36,856 nucleotides of DNA from a virus, in IMG/VR virus record IMGVR_UViG_3300046001_011620, positions 1-36,856 of that record, one strand, 5' to 3'. Shown one piece after another: positions 16,090 to 23,821 of this stretch. A model generated the notes under the pieces. The model was not told where the DNA came from. It searched no databases and saw only the letters and a program-made list of their open reading frames with translations. Numbering within the stretch: the stretch's first letter is position 1; every line of letters begins with the position of its first letter. The position numbers and the translations under genes were made by a program.

Positions 16090-17147
16090 CAGTTTACACC
16101 CTTCTTGGCATCTGCACGCAGCGAGGCGAGGAACTTATCGTGCGCAATGCCAAGCTGATCTGCGACCTGCAGCTGCTCAGAGTTCAACGCGGTGATTTCG
16201 GCATCCGAGCCGGGCGGCGGCAGGATGATCTGTCCAGTGTTGCCAAGGATCGGCAGTGCCGAGATCTCTTTCACAACGCGGGCTGCATCTTGGGCATGCA
16301 TGGCGATGTAGTGATCGCGCAAAGGCTTCACGCCAGCACGGCCTTTGGCGATCTCGCCATCAACGAAAGTGGTAGCCTTGTCTTTAGCGCCCTCAGACTG
16401 CAGCGCGGTCAGCTTGCCGCCGACGACAGTCAGCTCGGCTTGCAGCGCTGTAATCGTGCCATCCGTGGTTTTGGCCGATTTTGCCGCCGCAAGGATCAAG
16501 GCGGGATCGCCGCCTTGAATACCCAGCGCCACGCCAATTTCTGCCATGGCGGTTTGCAGAGCCGGAGCGTCGGCCGGGATTTTCAGTTTGCCGATGGCGG
16601 CGAGGATCGCCTCCTCGGTTGCGTCGTCACCAAGGCCAAGGGCCTTGGCAATGGCTGCCAGGTTCATGGGGAAGTTCTCCGTGTTGAGAGAGATGAGGCC
16701 CATCAAATTGGGCTTGTTGGTTAGCGAGGCGCGCAGCACCCGCGTGATGACGTTGTCGGCAGTGTGATTAAATACCGGCGAGAGGCCGCGATAGGCGCGG
16801 TCGGACATCAGCTCTTTGCCCGCATTGGTCCAACGGACCTTGCCCCAAAGCCCGTCTGCGCGAGCTTGCAATTCGGTGATCCATCCACGCGCCGGTGCCG
16901 CTCCACCAACGGCCATAGCCACGTCTGTCGCGTGGTTTTCGTCAATGGGCATGCCGCGTTCTGATTGCATCGACGCTGCAATCACCGCCGCAAGATCGGT
17001 CACCTTGTAGGGGCCACGTTGGTCATAGGTCTGGATTTCACCCTCTGCAGATGGCAGCAGATGGACCCACTCCGGCGCGTCTGCGCTATCGGGGAGGTCA
17101 ATGGACGCAGCAAGCGCCACAAGAGGGAGGGGGAGCGTTTTTGTCAT
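16089..17147 (-). CDS. I: Mu gpI-like capsid protease / scaffold
   Basis: 352 residues. The N-terminal half is the Mu I protease: GEIQTYDQRGPYKV, then PIDENHATDVA with the candidate catalytic histidine, and YRGLSPVF with the candidate serine near residue 142. The C-terminal half (after about residue 160) is Ala/Leu-rich and helical, fitting the internal scaffold that in Mu is also made separately as gpZ. I did not find a clear internal start. No ribosome site precedes ATG 17147; the predicted promoter -10 lies only 6 nt upstream, so the message may be leaderless. A Mor-type site lies at 17182-17202. Confidence 0.85.
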   Translation of the reverse strand: MTKTLPLPLVALAASIDLPDSADAPEWVHLLPSAEGEIQTYDQRGPYKVTDLAAVIAASMQSERGMPIDENHATDVAMAVGGAAPARGWITELQARADGLWGKVRWTNAGKELMSDRAYRGLSPVFNHTADNVITRVLRASLTNKPNLMGLISLNTENFPMNLAAIAKALGLGDDATEEAILAAIGKLKIPADAPALQTAMAEIGVALGIQGGDPALILAAAKSAKTTDGTITALQAELTVVGGKLTALQSEGAKDKATTFVDGEIAKGRAGVKPLRDHYIAMHAQDAARVVKEISALPILGNTGQIILPPPGSDAEITALNSEQLQVADQLGIAHDKFLASLRADAKKGVN

Positions 17148-17153
17148 ACCGCG

Positions 17154-17202
17154 AATATGACGGCGACGGCGATACCGAATAACCTACAACGGTGTGTAGG
17201 GA
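17154..17202 (-). promoter_or_regulatory. Activated promoter with 21-bp Mor-type site, head genes
   Basis: The site 17182-17202 is identical over 21 bp to 26113-26133 and contains the dyad CCTACA-N6-TGTAGG (17183-17200). On the minus strand a CATATT -10 element (17154-17159) starts 23 nt beyond it, which puts the dyad centre near -44.5. No -35 is visible. Mu Mor binds a dyad centred at about -43.5 of Pm, so this looks like a Mor-class activated promoter. It starts transcription at or next to ATG 17147. Confidence 0.65.
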
Positions 17203-17250
17203 CGCTGTCGATTTGCTTAGATCAAGCCTGCATCGCTAAAGGGGTGGCGG

Positions 17251-17760
17251 TCAACCCTGAAGCGCCGCCGCCAAGGTTTCGCTGATGATGTCGAGAATAC
17301 CATCGCGGTCTTCATCTGAGATGCCCAGAAACGGCCGGGCCGGAATATTGCCCCATGGCAAGTGATGGAAATGGTCGCGACCCTTTTTGTCTTTGCCTAT
17401 GAACGCCCCGAACGCGCCTTGCGCCGCGCCGAACTGCTGCACGGCCGCATAGGGTTCCGGCGATCCCACGCTCGCCCAATTTGGACCGTAAGCGTGTTTG
17501 AGGCTGTTACCGAGCTGCCCGCTGTAATGCAGGATGCCGCCAAATGGCTTGCCGACTTTTTTATAGCGATCGAGGGTTGACTGCGCACGGGGAGCCCAAG
17601 CCGTGCCGTTCGGCGCTGTCTGTGTCTTAAATCGGTCTTCTGCTTGGTCACGCAGATATCCCCCGATCTCATTCATCATCGCCGTAGCATCTGTCAAAAC
17701 GGCGGACACGCCATTGAGGGCTGCTTGAACTTCGGCATCGTTGATTTCAACCGTGATCAT
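17251..17760 (-). CDS. G: Mu gpG-like virion morphogenesis / tail completion protein
   Basis: 169 residues. VLTDATAMMNEIGGYLRDQAEDRFKTQTAPNGTAWAPR is the classic start of the phage virion morphogenesis (tail S / Mu G) family, and HLPWGNIPARPFLGISDED is its typical C-terminal motif. It finishes head or tail joining. It precedes the protease gene but lies upstream of the activated promoter at 17.2 kb, so it must be read from an earlier start. The plus-strand tRNA-like element starts 16 nt in front of its ATG. Confidence 0.88.
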   Translation of the reverse strand: MITVEINDAEVQAALNGVSAVLTDATAMMNEIGGYLRDQAEDRFKTQTAPNGTAWAPRAQSTLDRYKKVGKPFGGILHYSGQLGNSLKHAYGPNWASVGSPEPYAAVQQFGAAQGAFGAFIGKDKKGRDHFHHLPWGNIPARPFLGISDEDRDGILDIISETLAAALQG

Positions 17761-17769
17761 CGCTATATT
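17741..17769 (+). promoter_or_regulatory. Predicted sigma70 promoter of the tRNA-like RNA
   Basis: TTGATT (17741-17746), a 17-nt spacer, then TATATT (17764-17769) on the plus strand. The predicted start, 7 nt after the -10, is 17776, the first base of the closing stem of the cloverleaf. The promoter lies over the start of gene G and points against the late operon. The match of promoter, spacing and RNA 5' end is what raises my confidence; it has not been tested. Confidence 0.55.
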
Positions 17770-17775
17770 CCTTTG

Positions 17776-17864
17776 GTGATCTGGTGTACCCCGATGGGCA
17801 AGGGGGCTTACTACGGCCCAGCACCGTAGAAGTTGATGTCGGTTCGAATCCGACCCCAGGTCAC
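17776..17864 (+). ncRNA. tRNA-like cloverleaf RNA with extended anticodon arm
   Basis: Elements in order: a 9-bp closing stem (GTGATCTGG 17776-17784 with CCAGGTCAC 17856-17864, one G-U); U8-A9-like TA; a D-arm CCCC/GGGG with a 9-nt loop holding GA, GGG and AA; an anticodon-like arm 17807-17832 of CTT, bulged A, CTACGG, 7-nt loop CCCAGCA, CCGTAG, AAG; a 5-nt variable loop; and a perfect T-arm GTCGG-TTCGAAT-CCGAC (17838-17854). A normal anticodon stem has 5 bp, and U33 is replaced by C, so decoding is unlikely. The 3' end is CACA, not CCA. It opposes genes F and G and overlaps the F stop codon. It could be a phage tRNA mimic, an antisense RNA or a decayed tRNA; compensating pairing in all arms argues against decay. 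It may match a family already in Rfam. Confidence 0.55.
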
Positions 17865-19090
17865 ACTTTACCAGAAATCAAAATTGCTCCTGCACCGATC
17901 AGTGCTTTGATATCGTTGTCGTTGACCGTCCGCCCTGACTCCACAATGTTCATCTCGCCGATCTTTTTAAGTTTGTACCTGACAGCCACGACAAGCTTCG
18001 TCGTCCCGGCCATACGATAAACCAGCAGCAAAGTGGGGCGATCTGATCGAGCCGCATCCAAAATAGCCGTATCGGCCGCACTTAGATGAACGGGCAAGTC
18101 GCGATACCAGCCAAGGTCCATGGTACCGGCCTTCGCATTGCGGAACGTGTGCCAGATATCCTGATCACGGACCGCAATTTCAGCCGTTGCGGGCAAAATG
18201 CCTTCCGCCTCTAGAGCCTGTATCCAGCGAGGTTGCATGAAGCCTGCAACCATCATCTTACCGCGCGGTGGCCCGGTCAGGGTTTCATCGACGAAGGCAC
18301 CAAACGCATCCGCCCATGCACGCACAACAGGCTGTGGCCAAGAGCTCGCCATCGCGGCCCCGATCGGTGAGGGCAAGGCGGCAAGCTTTTCGGTGATTGG
18401 GAGTAGAGCGCGAATGGCCGTCGCGCCCGGTGCATAGTCCCAGCCCTTGTCAATTCCGCGCGCCACGCCGGTCTTTGGATCTGGCGACTGCCAGCCGCTC
18501 GGCAACACTTTGCCCGGATCACCTTTCGCGCGCCGAATCCCGGCCTCGGTGTTGGCACCCCGAATGCGGCAGGTGCAGCCCCAGCCGTTCGGTGGCGCAT
18601 GGGTCTGCCAGAACGGATGATCAGGCGGCAGGGCTAGCCCATCCCAAGCCAGATGCTGCAGGCGCGGTTCAAGCGCGTTGCCGTGCTTGTAGACCCAGAA
18701 CTTGAATTTGCCGTCGACCAGCTGCGCCATGCGACCCGCCGCATAGGACGTGGCCATGTTGGTGCGATAGATCACCTTTGCCCGCCATGCCTCACCCTTG
18801 GCTGTGCCCTGCCCCGTCCAGCCGTTCCAACCCCGCGCCTTGGCGATGCTCAGAAACTCATCGCGGAACTGATCCAGCGAGCGGTGTTGCGATATCGCCT
18901 TGTCGACTGCGCCCGCCAGATCGGCCAGCAGATCAGCCTTCATTGCCCCTGCGACGACAAAGGCGCGATCATGTGCCGCGTGCTGCAGATCGTCCCAAGC
19001 TTGCGTGGGGATCAGATTGGCAAACCGCAGGCGAAGGGCTGCGAGCTGCTCGGCGAAAGGTGACCCAAAGGTCGCGGCGAGAACGGTCAA
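17861..19090 (-). CDS. F: Mu gpF-like minor head protein with C-terminal PBECR-like domain
   Basis: 409 residues. The first 240 are a standard MuF head morphogenesis domain: RTNMATSYAAGRMAQL, then LAWDGLALPPDHPFWQTHAPPNGWGCTCRI with its conserved His and Cys. After a linker, residues about 300-409 (AVRDQDIWHTFRNAKAG ... LPVHLSAADTAIL ... KLVVAVRYKLKK) resemble the PBECR group (phage Barnase-EndoU-ColicinE5/D-RelE-like nuclease fold) often fused to MuF. Whether it is catalytic is unclear. F proteins sit inside the head at the portal, so the domain may be injected. It shares 4 nt with the portal gene. The stop codon lies under the 3' end of the tRNA-like RNA. Confidence 0.85.
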   Translation of the reverse strand: MTVLAATFGSPFAEQLAALRLRFANLIPTQAWDDLQHAAHDRAFVVAGAMKADLLADLAGAVDKAISQHRSLDQFRDEFLSIAKARGWNGWTGQGTAKGEAWRAKVIYRTNMATSYAAGRMAQLVDGKFKFWVYKHGNALEPRLQHLAWDGLALPPDHPFWQTHAPPNGWGCTCRIRGANTEAGIRRAKGDPGKVLPSGWQSPDPKTGVARGIDKGWDYAPGATAIRALLPITEKLAALPSPIGAAMASSWPQPVVRAWADAFGAFVDETLTGPPRGKMMVAGFMQPRWIQALEAEGILPATAEIAVRDQDIWHTFRNAKAGTMDLGWYRDLPVHLSAADTAILDAARSDRPTLLLVYRMAGTTKLVVAVRYKLKKIGEMNIVESGRTVNDNDIKALIGAGAILISGKV

Positions 19091-20712
19091 TCGACATCCT
19101 CCGAAACATCAGCGCGGCCCGCCAGTTCTGCCAGTATGAAACCCTGCGCCAGCACCTGGGCGAGCTGATCACTCGGCAGGTCACCAAACCCTTCGGTAAG
19201 CATGGCGCGCAGCTCTTCAAGGCTTCCGGCCGCATTAAACATATCTTCGATTTTGCCGACCATGGCGTCCATAGCCGGAGCCGCCTCAATCGCCGCCTGA
19301 TCGGCCAGCAAATCCTCTGCAGACACCCCCTGTTTTTTGGCCGCTAAGGCCCCTTCAGCTTGCAGGGCGGGCGTTGGCGCTGAAAGAGGCTCAACCCGTT
19401 TAAAAACATCTAAAACCCGTTTAATTTTTGAATTTGGGCCGCTGGGGTCGGGTGGCGTTGCACCCGCACCCTCCGGACGGAGCAGTTTGGCCCCAGATTT
19501 CGGTTCTGGCAGGCCAAAACGCGAGAGAATGGTTGCCTGTTCGACTTCAAGGCCACGATCAATCAGCGGCCCGAGCGCCTCTGACAGCGCTTTCAGGTCT
19601 TCCTCTTCCGGCTCCTCAATGCGCAGACGTGGATAGGCGGCCTGCGGGCCGAATTCCATCTGCACCCAGATCGGCACAAGATCGCGGTTCAGCGTCGCGG
19701 CCAGAGCCCTCGCATCCGCACGCTTGATGTCCTTGCGCACATCGCCATGTTCGCTACCCGAGCCGAGTCCGCCCGTCACCGCATCGGTGGTCGCGGTCTG
19801 CCCCAGCACCGCTTTCGAGATCTGCATGTCAATCCAGTCGCAGCGCTCTTTGTACATGCTGTGGCCCGCGCCAACATTGCCGCTTTCGATGAAGTCGATC
19901 GACATGCTCTCGGGGATGATCGCCGCGCAATCGCCCGCGATATTTGCCACAGCTCGAAACAGCGTAGCCTTGTCCTGATCTGATGCACCGGGGCCGAACT
20001 TGCCGACGCGCACCGGCTGGCCATAGGTCTGGCTGAAGATCGCCCAGTCGCGCTGGCTGAAGGCTTTGAACATCCATGCCCATGCAGCACCGCGCGCAAT
20101 GCCGCTGCGCATCGGCAGACCCGATTTCGCCTGCATGCGGGCGAAGATGAACTTGCCAGGTGTCAGCGGCTCTTCCTGCCCGTTCTCCGTGATCAACATC
20201 GGGGTCGACAGATCGCGCCGATCAAAGCGGAACCAGCGCTGATCACGCCGCTCTAGACGGGGCGAATATTGCCCTTCCGAATGGTCATAGGTCACTTCGG
20301 TAAAGCTGTAGCCCTTTGCCACTGCGTCGAGGATGTCGAAAAGCTCATCCTGCAGCTCGTCACGCTTCAGCCAATTGCGGATCAGCTGGGCATGCTTTTC
20401 ATGCTCGGGGGAATCCGACGCGGCATCGACCTTTACTTCGATCTGGCTGACCGCGCGCCGACGGGTGCCCAGCACACCCTGATAGTGCAAATCCCGCTCC
20501 TCAATGGTTTCCGCCAACTCAAGGTAGCGGATCGGGTCGCCAATGTCGGCTTCGCGCAGTATATTCGCCAAGCGCAGCGGATTTAACCCGTCGCCGGGAT
20601 AGCCAGAAATCGGGCTGCGCACGCCACCAAGCGTGGGGCCCGCAACTTCTTGGGTCAGCGCTTGGCGGGCAAAGGCCCTGCCATACGCATCGAGCAGGAC
20701 GGGGGATTTCAT
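19087..20712 (-). CDS. Portal protein (Mu gp29 / DUF935)
   Basis: 541 residues, slightly above the usual DUF935 length. GFNPLRLANIL-like and DLHYQGVLGTRRRAVSQIEVKV segments, RFRFDRRDLSTPMLI-like and AFSQRDWAIFSQTYGQPVRVGKFG identify the Mu gp29 portal. It forms the dodecameric ring through which DNA enters and leaves the head and where the terminase docks. The last 120 residues are acidic and Ala/Glu-rich. It abuts the large terminase by a 1-nt overlap. Confidence 0.9.
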   Translation of the reverse strand: MKSPVLLDAYGRAFARQALTQEVAGPTLGGVRSPISGYPGDGLNPLRLANILREADIGDPIRYLELAETIEERDLHYQGVLGTRRRAVSQIEVKVDAASDSPEHEKHAQLIRNWLKRDELQDELFDILDAVAKGYSFTEVTYDHSEGQYSPRLERRDQRWFRFDRRDLSTPMLITENGQEEPLTPGKFIFARMQAKSGLPMRSGIARGAAWAWMFKAFSQRDWAIFSQTYGQPVRVGKFGPGASDQDKATLFRAVANIAGDCAAIIPESMSIDFIESGNVGAGHSMYKERCDWIDMQISKAVLGQTATTDAVTGGLGSGSEHGDVRKDIKRADARALAATLNRDLVPIWVQMEFGPQAAYPRLRIEEPEEEDLKALSEALGPLIDRGLEVEQATILSRFGLPEPKSGAKLLRPEGAGATPPDPSGPNSKIKRVLDVFKRVEPLSAPTPALQAEGALAAKKQGVSAEDLLADQAAIEAAPAMDAMVGKIEDMFNAAGSLEELRAMLTEGFGDLPSDQLAQVLAQGFILAELAGRADVSEDVD

Positions 20713-22364
20713 CAGATGCTTCCTCTTAGGCCAGCGCCAAGCGGCGCGCGGTATCCACCGCCGCTGTCGTCTTCGTTAGGCAGGTCGGTGTAATCGGTCG
20801 GGCTTGCGCCCTCATTCGGACGCGGCACGCTCTGATAGCCATATTCGACAAACCGCATCCGGCTGGCCCAATGCGCCAGTGCGATGGCAATGGCATGGTC
20901 GCCGTGGCGTTTCTTGCCGGTGGTGCCTTCACGCAGGGCAGGCACGCGGGCGATGCCGCGTACCAACTTTACCGTGCGGATATCGCCCAGGTGTTCGGCG
21001 TCGGCAATCAATGCCAGCATGTCGTCTTCAAAGGCCACCTTCAGCGGCGGCATATGCAGGCGGTACCATTCCTCCGAGAACTTGACCGCGATAACGATGC
21101 CGGAACCTTCAGGGTCTTCCCGCAAGCCGAATTCGCGGCCCATGTCCTCGGCCACGGTCCAACCCATGCCGGTGGCGTCAAACGCGGCACCGATCAGGCG
21201 AGAGCGAACATGCTGCAGGATGGTTCGCACAATCAGCTTCTGCTCGACACCGGGCACATTGCGCAGCTCAAACGCCAAAACCTCGCGGCGTTTAAGGCGC
21301 TGTTCAATGGCCATTAAAGAGCCTGCGGTCAGGTCGGAACAGCGCGCAAAGTCGAAGCCGAAGGCAAACTGCGGTATCAGATCCAGCGCGGCCAGCTGCG
21401 CGCGCAGAGCTTCCATGAACGGCGCCATAAGGGACGCCTGATCGAGCCGCGACGCGAACATATAACCCGGCGGTAATTCCAACCGAAGCACCGGCGTTTT
21501 CACCGTCATCCGCGCTTCGATCAATGGTGCAGGGAGCCATGCTCCTGACGACAACGAAGGGACACAGAACAATTCTTCATCCGCGCCGTCGCCATAAAAG
21601 TCGATGATATCCTGCCGCCACGCCGCCTCGGCCGCTGGCGTCCATGTCTTGCCTGTGACAAGGCAGATGCGCTGATAGAGCCCCTCGGTCAGCGCCTGGT
21701 CAAAGTCGATCCGGATATGCTGGAACTTCGATTTCTGCGACAGGATGTCTTGGATTTGGCTGTTGAACTCGTTGTCTACTCCGTCATGGGTCGAGCAGAC
21801 GATGACCTGTCCGCCCCACATCAGGAATGCCAGTGCCGCCTTCAGCAACTCCTTCAGGCTGTCCACGAAGGCAGCCTCGTCGATGATGATCACGCCCTGT
21901 TTGCCGCGCAAGCCGCGTGGTGCTGAGGACAGCGCCATGATCTCGAATCCAGAGGCAAGCTTGATGCGGAAAGCGTTGATCGCCTTGTCGGCGTCGTCCT
22001 GGTCAAAGAGCGTCTCTTCGACCTCTCCGGCCGCGACATCGAAGGCACGCGCCCACATCGCACAAGCGTCGATGAACTCGCGTGTCATCTCGCGGGAATA
22101 GGAGATGTACATGACATCCATGCCGCCCGCCGCCTTCTGGCGACCGGCGCGCAAGGCTGCATAGGCCGCGAGCCCCCATGTCAGGCCGATCCGGCGCGAC
22201 TTCTCGACAAACAGCACCTGGCAAGCGGAATCCAGCAAACTGACCGTGCGGGCCTGATAGGGCAGCAACACCTTGGGCAAACCCACTTCGGCGATGACCG
22301 CAGGCATCGCAGCCATCGCCTCTTGGCGTTGCTTTTCCCATTCTGTGGCCGAGAGCATCTTCAT
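20712..22364 (-). CDS. Large terminase subunit (Mu gp28-like)
   Basis: 550 residues. ATPase motifs: VEKSRRIGLTWG at 53-64 (the Mu form of Walker A) and VIIIDEAAF at about 158-166 (Walker B with catalytic Glu). The nuclease half has FGFDFARCSDLTA near residue 335 with its metal-binding Asp. It cuts and packages host-flanked phage DNA by the headful mode, as in Mu. It follows two small unknown genes rather than the gp27 gene directly. Confidence 0.93.
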   Translation of the reverse strand: MKMLSATEWEKQRQEAMAAMPAVIAEVGLPKVLLPYQARTVSLLDSACQVLFVEKSRRIGLTWGLAAYAALRAGRQKAAGGMDVMYISYSREMTREFIDACAMWARAFDVAAGEVEETLFDQDDADKAINAFRIKLASGFEIMALSSAPRGLRGKQGVIIIDEAAFVDSLKELLKAALAFLMWGGQVIVCSTHDGVDNEFNSQIQDILSQKSKFQHIRIDFDQALTEGLYQRICLVTGKTWTPAAEAAWRQDIIDFYGDGADEELFCVPSLSSGAWLPAPLIEARMTVKTPVLRLELPPGYMFASRLDQASLMAPFMEALRAQLAALDLIPQFAFGFDFARCSDLTAGSLMAIEQRLKRREVLAFELRNVPGVEQKLIVRTILQHVRSRLIGAAFDATGMGWTVAEDMGREFGLREDPEGSGIVIAVKFSEEWYRLHMPPLKVAFEDDMLALIADAEHLGDIRTVKLVRGIARVPALREGTTGKKRHGDHAIAIALAHWASRMRFVEYGYQSVPRPNEGASPTDYTDLPNEDDSGGGYRAPLGAGLRGSI

Positions 22365-22678
22365 CGGGCAAAAACCTCAGTTGAGCGTCGCCAAAATTCA
22401 ACCAGCGCACCGCTCGTTTCAGGGTCCGCGCATCGCCACAGCGTGCGGAAATAGGGATCGGGCTGGGTGAAATAAGTGCTGCATCTGCGGCTCTCGGTAG
22501 GGCCGTAACAACTGGTGTGAGCGGTCGGCGCTGGGGTGTAGAGCGATTCAGCAACCGCCTGACATTTGCCAGATGCCAGCAAGGCGCGCTCGTGACGATC
22601 CTGCATGATGGCATAGCCGATGGTGCCGACCGTTATCGTCAACCCAATCGCCGCCCCGATCTGCTTGGTGTATTCCAT
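22361..22678 (-). CDS. Unknown small protein with N-terminal membrane helix
   Basis: 105 residues overlapping the terminase by 4 nt. Residues 6-25 (QIGAAIGLTITVGTIGYAIM) form one transmembrane helix. The outer part has four cysteines (KCQAV, TSCYG, RRCST, WRCAD), which may form disulphides if exported. It stands where no Mu homologue is found. It may act in lysis (spanin-like) or superinfection exclusion; neither is supported by a motif. Confidence 0.6.
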   Translation of the reverse strand: MEYTKQIGAAIGLTITVGTIGYAIMQDRHERALLASGKCQAVAESLYTPAPTAHTSCYGPTESRRCSTYFTQPDPYFRTLWRCADPETSGALVEFWRRSTEVFAR

Positions 22679-22680
22679 GA

Positions 22681-22983
22681 TCAGGCTTTTGTGAGAGGCT
22701 GCGAACGACGCCTCTTCGCCGCAACAAGCCCTGCTTTCGACAGGCCCGGTTTAGTCGTAACTTCAAATCGCCATCCCGCCGCTGCAACGTCATCGGCAAA
22801 GACGCCCGCTACCCTGGTGTCGATGGTGAGTTTTACTTGGCCCGCGCTGTGCGGCCCCCAGCCCTTCAGCACATAAACGGCATCACGCAGGGCAGTCCCG
22901 CTATTTTTACGCCATGGCAATGGCTTCCCCTCAGGAGAGATCGTGCGAAATAGCTGATCGGACAAAGCCGCCCTTCTGGGCAT
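22681..22983 (-). CDS. Unknown 100-residue basic protein
   Basis: The start is taken at ATG 22983, overlapping the GapR stop; a GTG at 22986 is also possible. The sequence is basic, with a KRRRSQPLTKA C-terminus, and has no motif that I recognise. It lies in a three-gene insertion between the gp27-like gene and the large terminase. The coding frame is intact and tightly packed with its neighbours, so I regard it as a real gene of unknown role. Confidence 0.55.
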   Translation of the reverse strand: MPRRAALSDQLFRTISPEGKPLPWRKNSGTALRDAVYVLKGWGPHSAGQVKLTIDTRVAGVFADDVAAAGWRFEVTTKPGLSKAGLVAAKRRRSQPLTKA

Positions 22984-23237
22984 CACTGCATCCCCAGCGC
23001 GGATTTATACATTTCGATGATCGACTCTTCCTCGGCGATCTCGTCGGGCTTGCGTTTGCGCAGGGCGATAACCTTGCGCATGACGGCGGTGTCGTAACCC
23101 CGTCCCTTTGCCTCGGCGAACAGCTCTTTCTCCTGCTCGCCCACGTCCTTCTTCTCGGACGCCAGTTGCTCGGCACGCTCAATGAACTGGCGAAGTTCGT
23201 CGGCGGTCACGGTGTAGGCTTCGGTGACGTCGTTCAT
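22983..23237 (-). CDS. gapR: GapR-family DNA-binding protein (DUF2312)
   Basis: 84 residues. TADELRQFIERAEQL, then FAEAKGRGYDTAVMRKVIALRK and EEESIIEMYKSALGM match the GapR family almost end to end. In Caulobacter, GapR clamps around overtwisted, AT-rich DNA ahead of polymerases and helps chromosome replication. A phage copy could serve replicative transposition, packaging or transcription of late genes. It overlaps the gp27-like gene by 4 nt and so is expressed with the head genes. Finding it here points to an alphaproteobacterial host. Family firm; phage role unknown. Confidence 0.85.
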   Translation of the reverse strand: MNDVTEAYTVTADELRQFIERAEQLASEKKDVGEQEKELFAEAKGRGYDTAVMRKVIALRKRKPDEIAEEESIIEMYKSALGMQ

Positions 23238-23818
23238 GCCGCAACTCCCAAAATCTCAGCTTTGATCTTCTCAGCGGTTTCCTTGGTCATGCCCGCCGCT
23301 TTGGCGACGGTATCGACGGCGGTTTCGACCTTCTTGGCGAACTCGGCTTCCAGCTTGCGGCGACGGTCACTGCTGATGTGCTGGGCCTGTGCCGCCTGCT
23401 TGAACGCACTGGCGAGCATCATGGCATCGCTGGCTTTCAGGCTGTCACCGGCATCGCCCAACATCTGAAAGACCAGCGCCTTGATCGTTTCACCCGTCAG
23501 AACCGTGAGGTCGTCACTGGATTTCGCATCGAACTTTTCCGCCAGAACGGCGACAATTTCTCTGGTTTCGCTGAGGTGCTGAGACGTCCGAGCCAGCCGG
23601 ATTGAATAGCGGTTGAAGCTGCTAAAGGCCGGAATCGTAAATTCCAACTCGCCGCGGTGTTCGGCCATCAGGGCTTCGCACTTGCCGACAAACTCCGCGT
23701 AAATTTCAGTCTGTGGGCGATCCAGATTGGTCAGTTCTTTGGCCGCCCATGACACGATGCCAGTGGCTTGCGTCGGCATGGTTTGAAAGGACGATAGCCG
23801 TCCGCGCTTGGCTGCCAT
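23234..23818 (-). CDS. Mu gp27-like protein (DUF3486), small-terminase position
   Basis: 194 residues. MAAKRGRLSSFQTMPTQATGIVSWAAKEL is close to the family start, including the RGRLS...P..A motif. In Mu-like phages gp27 lies directly before the large terminase and is thought to be the small terminase that recognises the packaging start. Here three other genes separate it from the large subunit. It is mostly helical with an N-terminal HTH-like region. Confidence 0.82.
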   Translation of the reverse strand: MAAKRGRLSSFQTMPTQATGIVSWAAKELTNLDRPQTEIYAEFVGKCEALMAEHRGELEFTIPAFSSFNRYSIRLARTSQHLSETREIVAVLAEKFDAKSSDDLTVLTGETIKALVFQMLGDAGDSLKASDAMMLASAFKQAAQAQHISSDRRRKLEAEFAKKVETAVDTVAKAAGMTKETAEKIKAEILGVAA

Positions 23819-23821
23819 CGG

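Noticed and set aside
17776-17864. Calling the cloverleaf a functional tRNA-Leu (CAG)
   Set aside because: The anticodon-like stem is 9 bp with a bulge, U33 is C, position 37 is C, and no CCA end is encoded, so normal decoding is unlikely.
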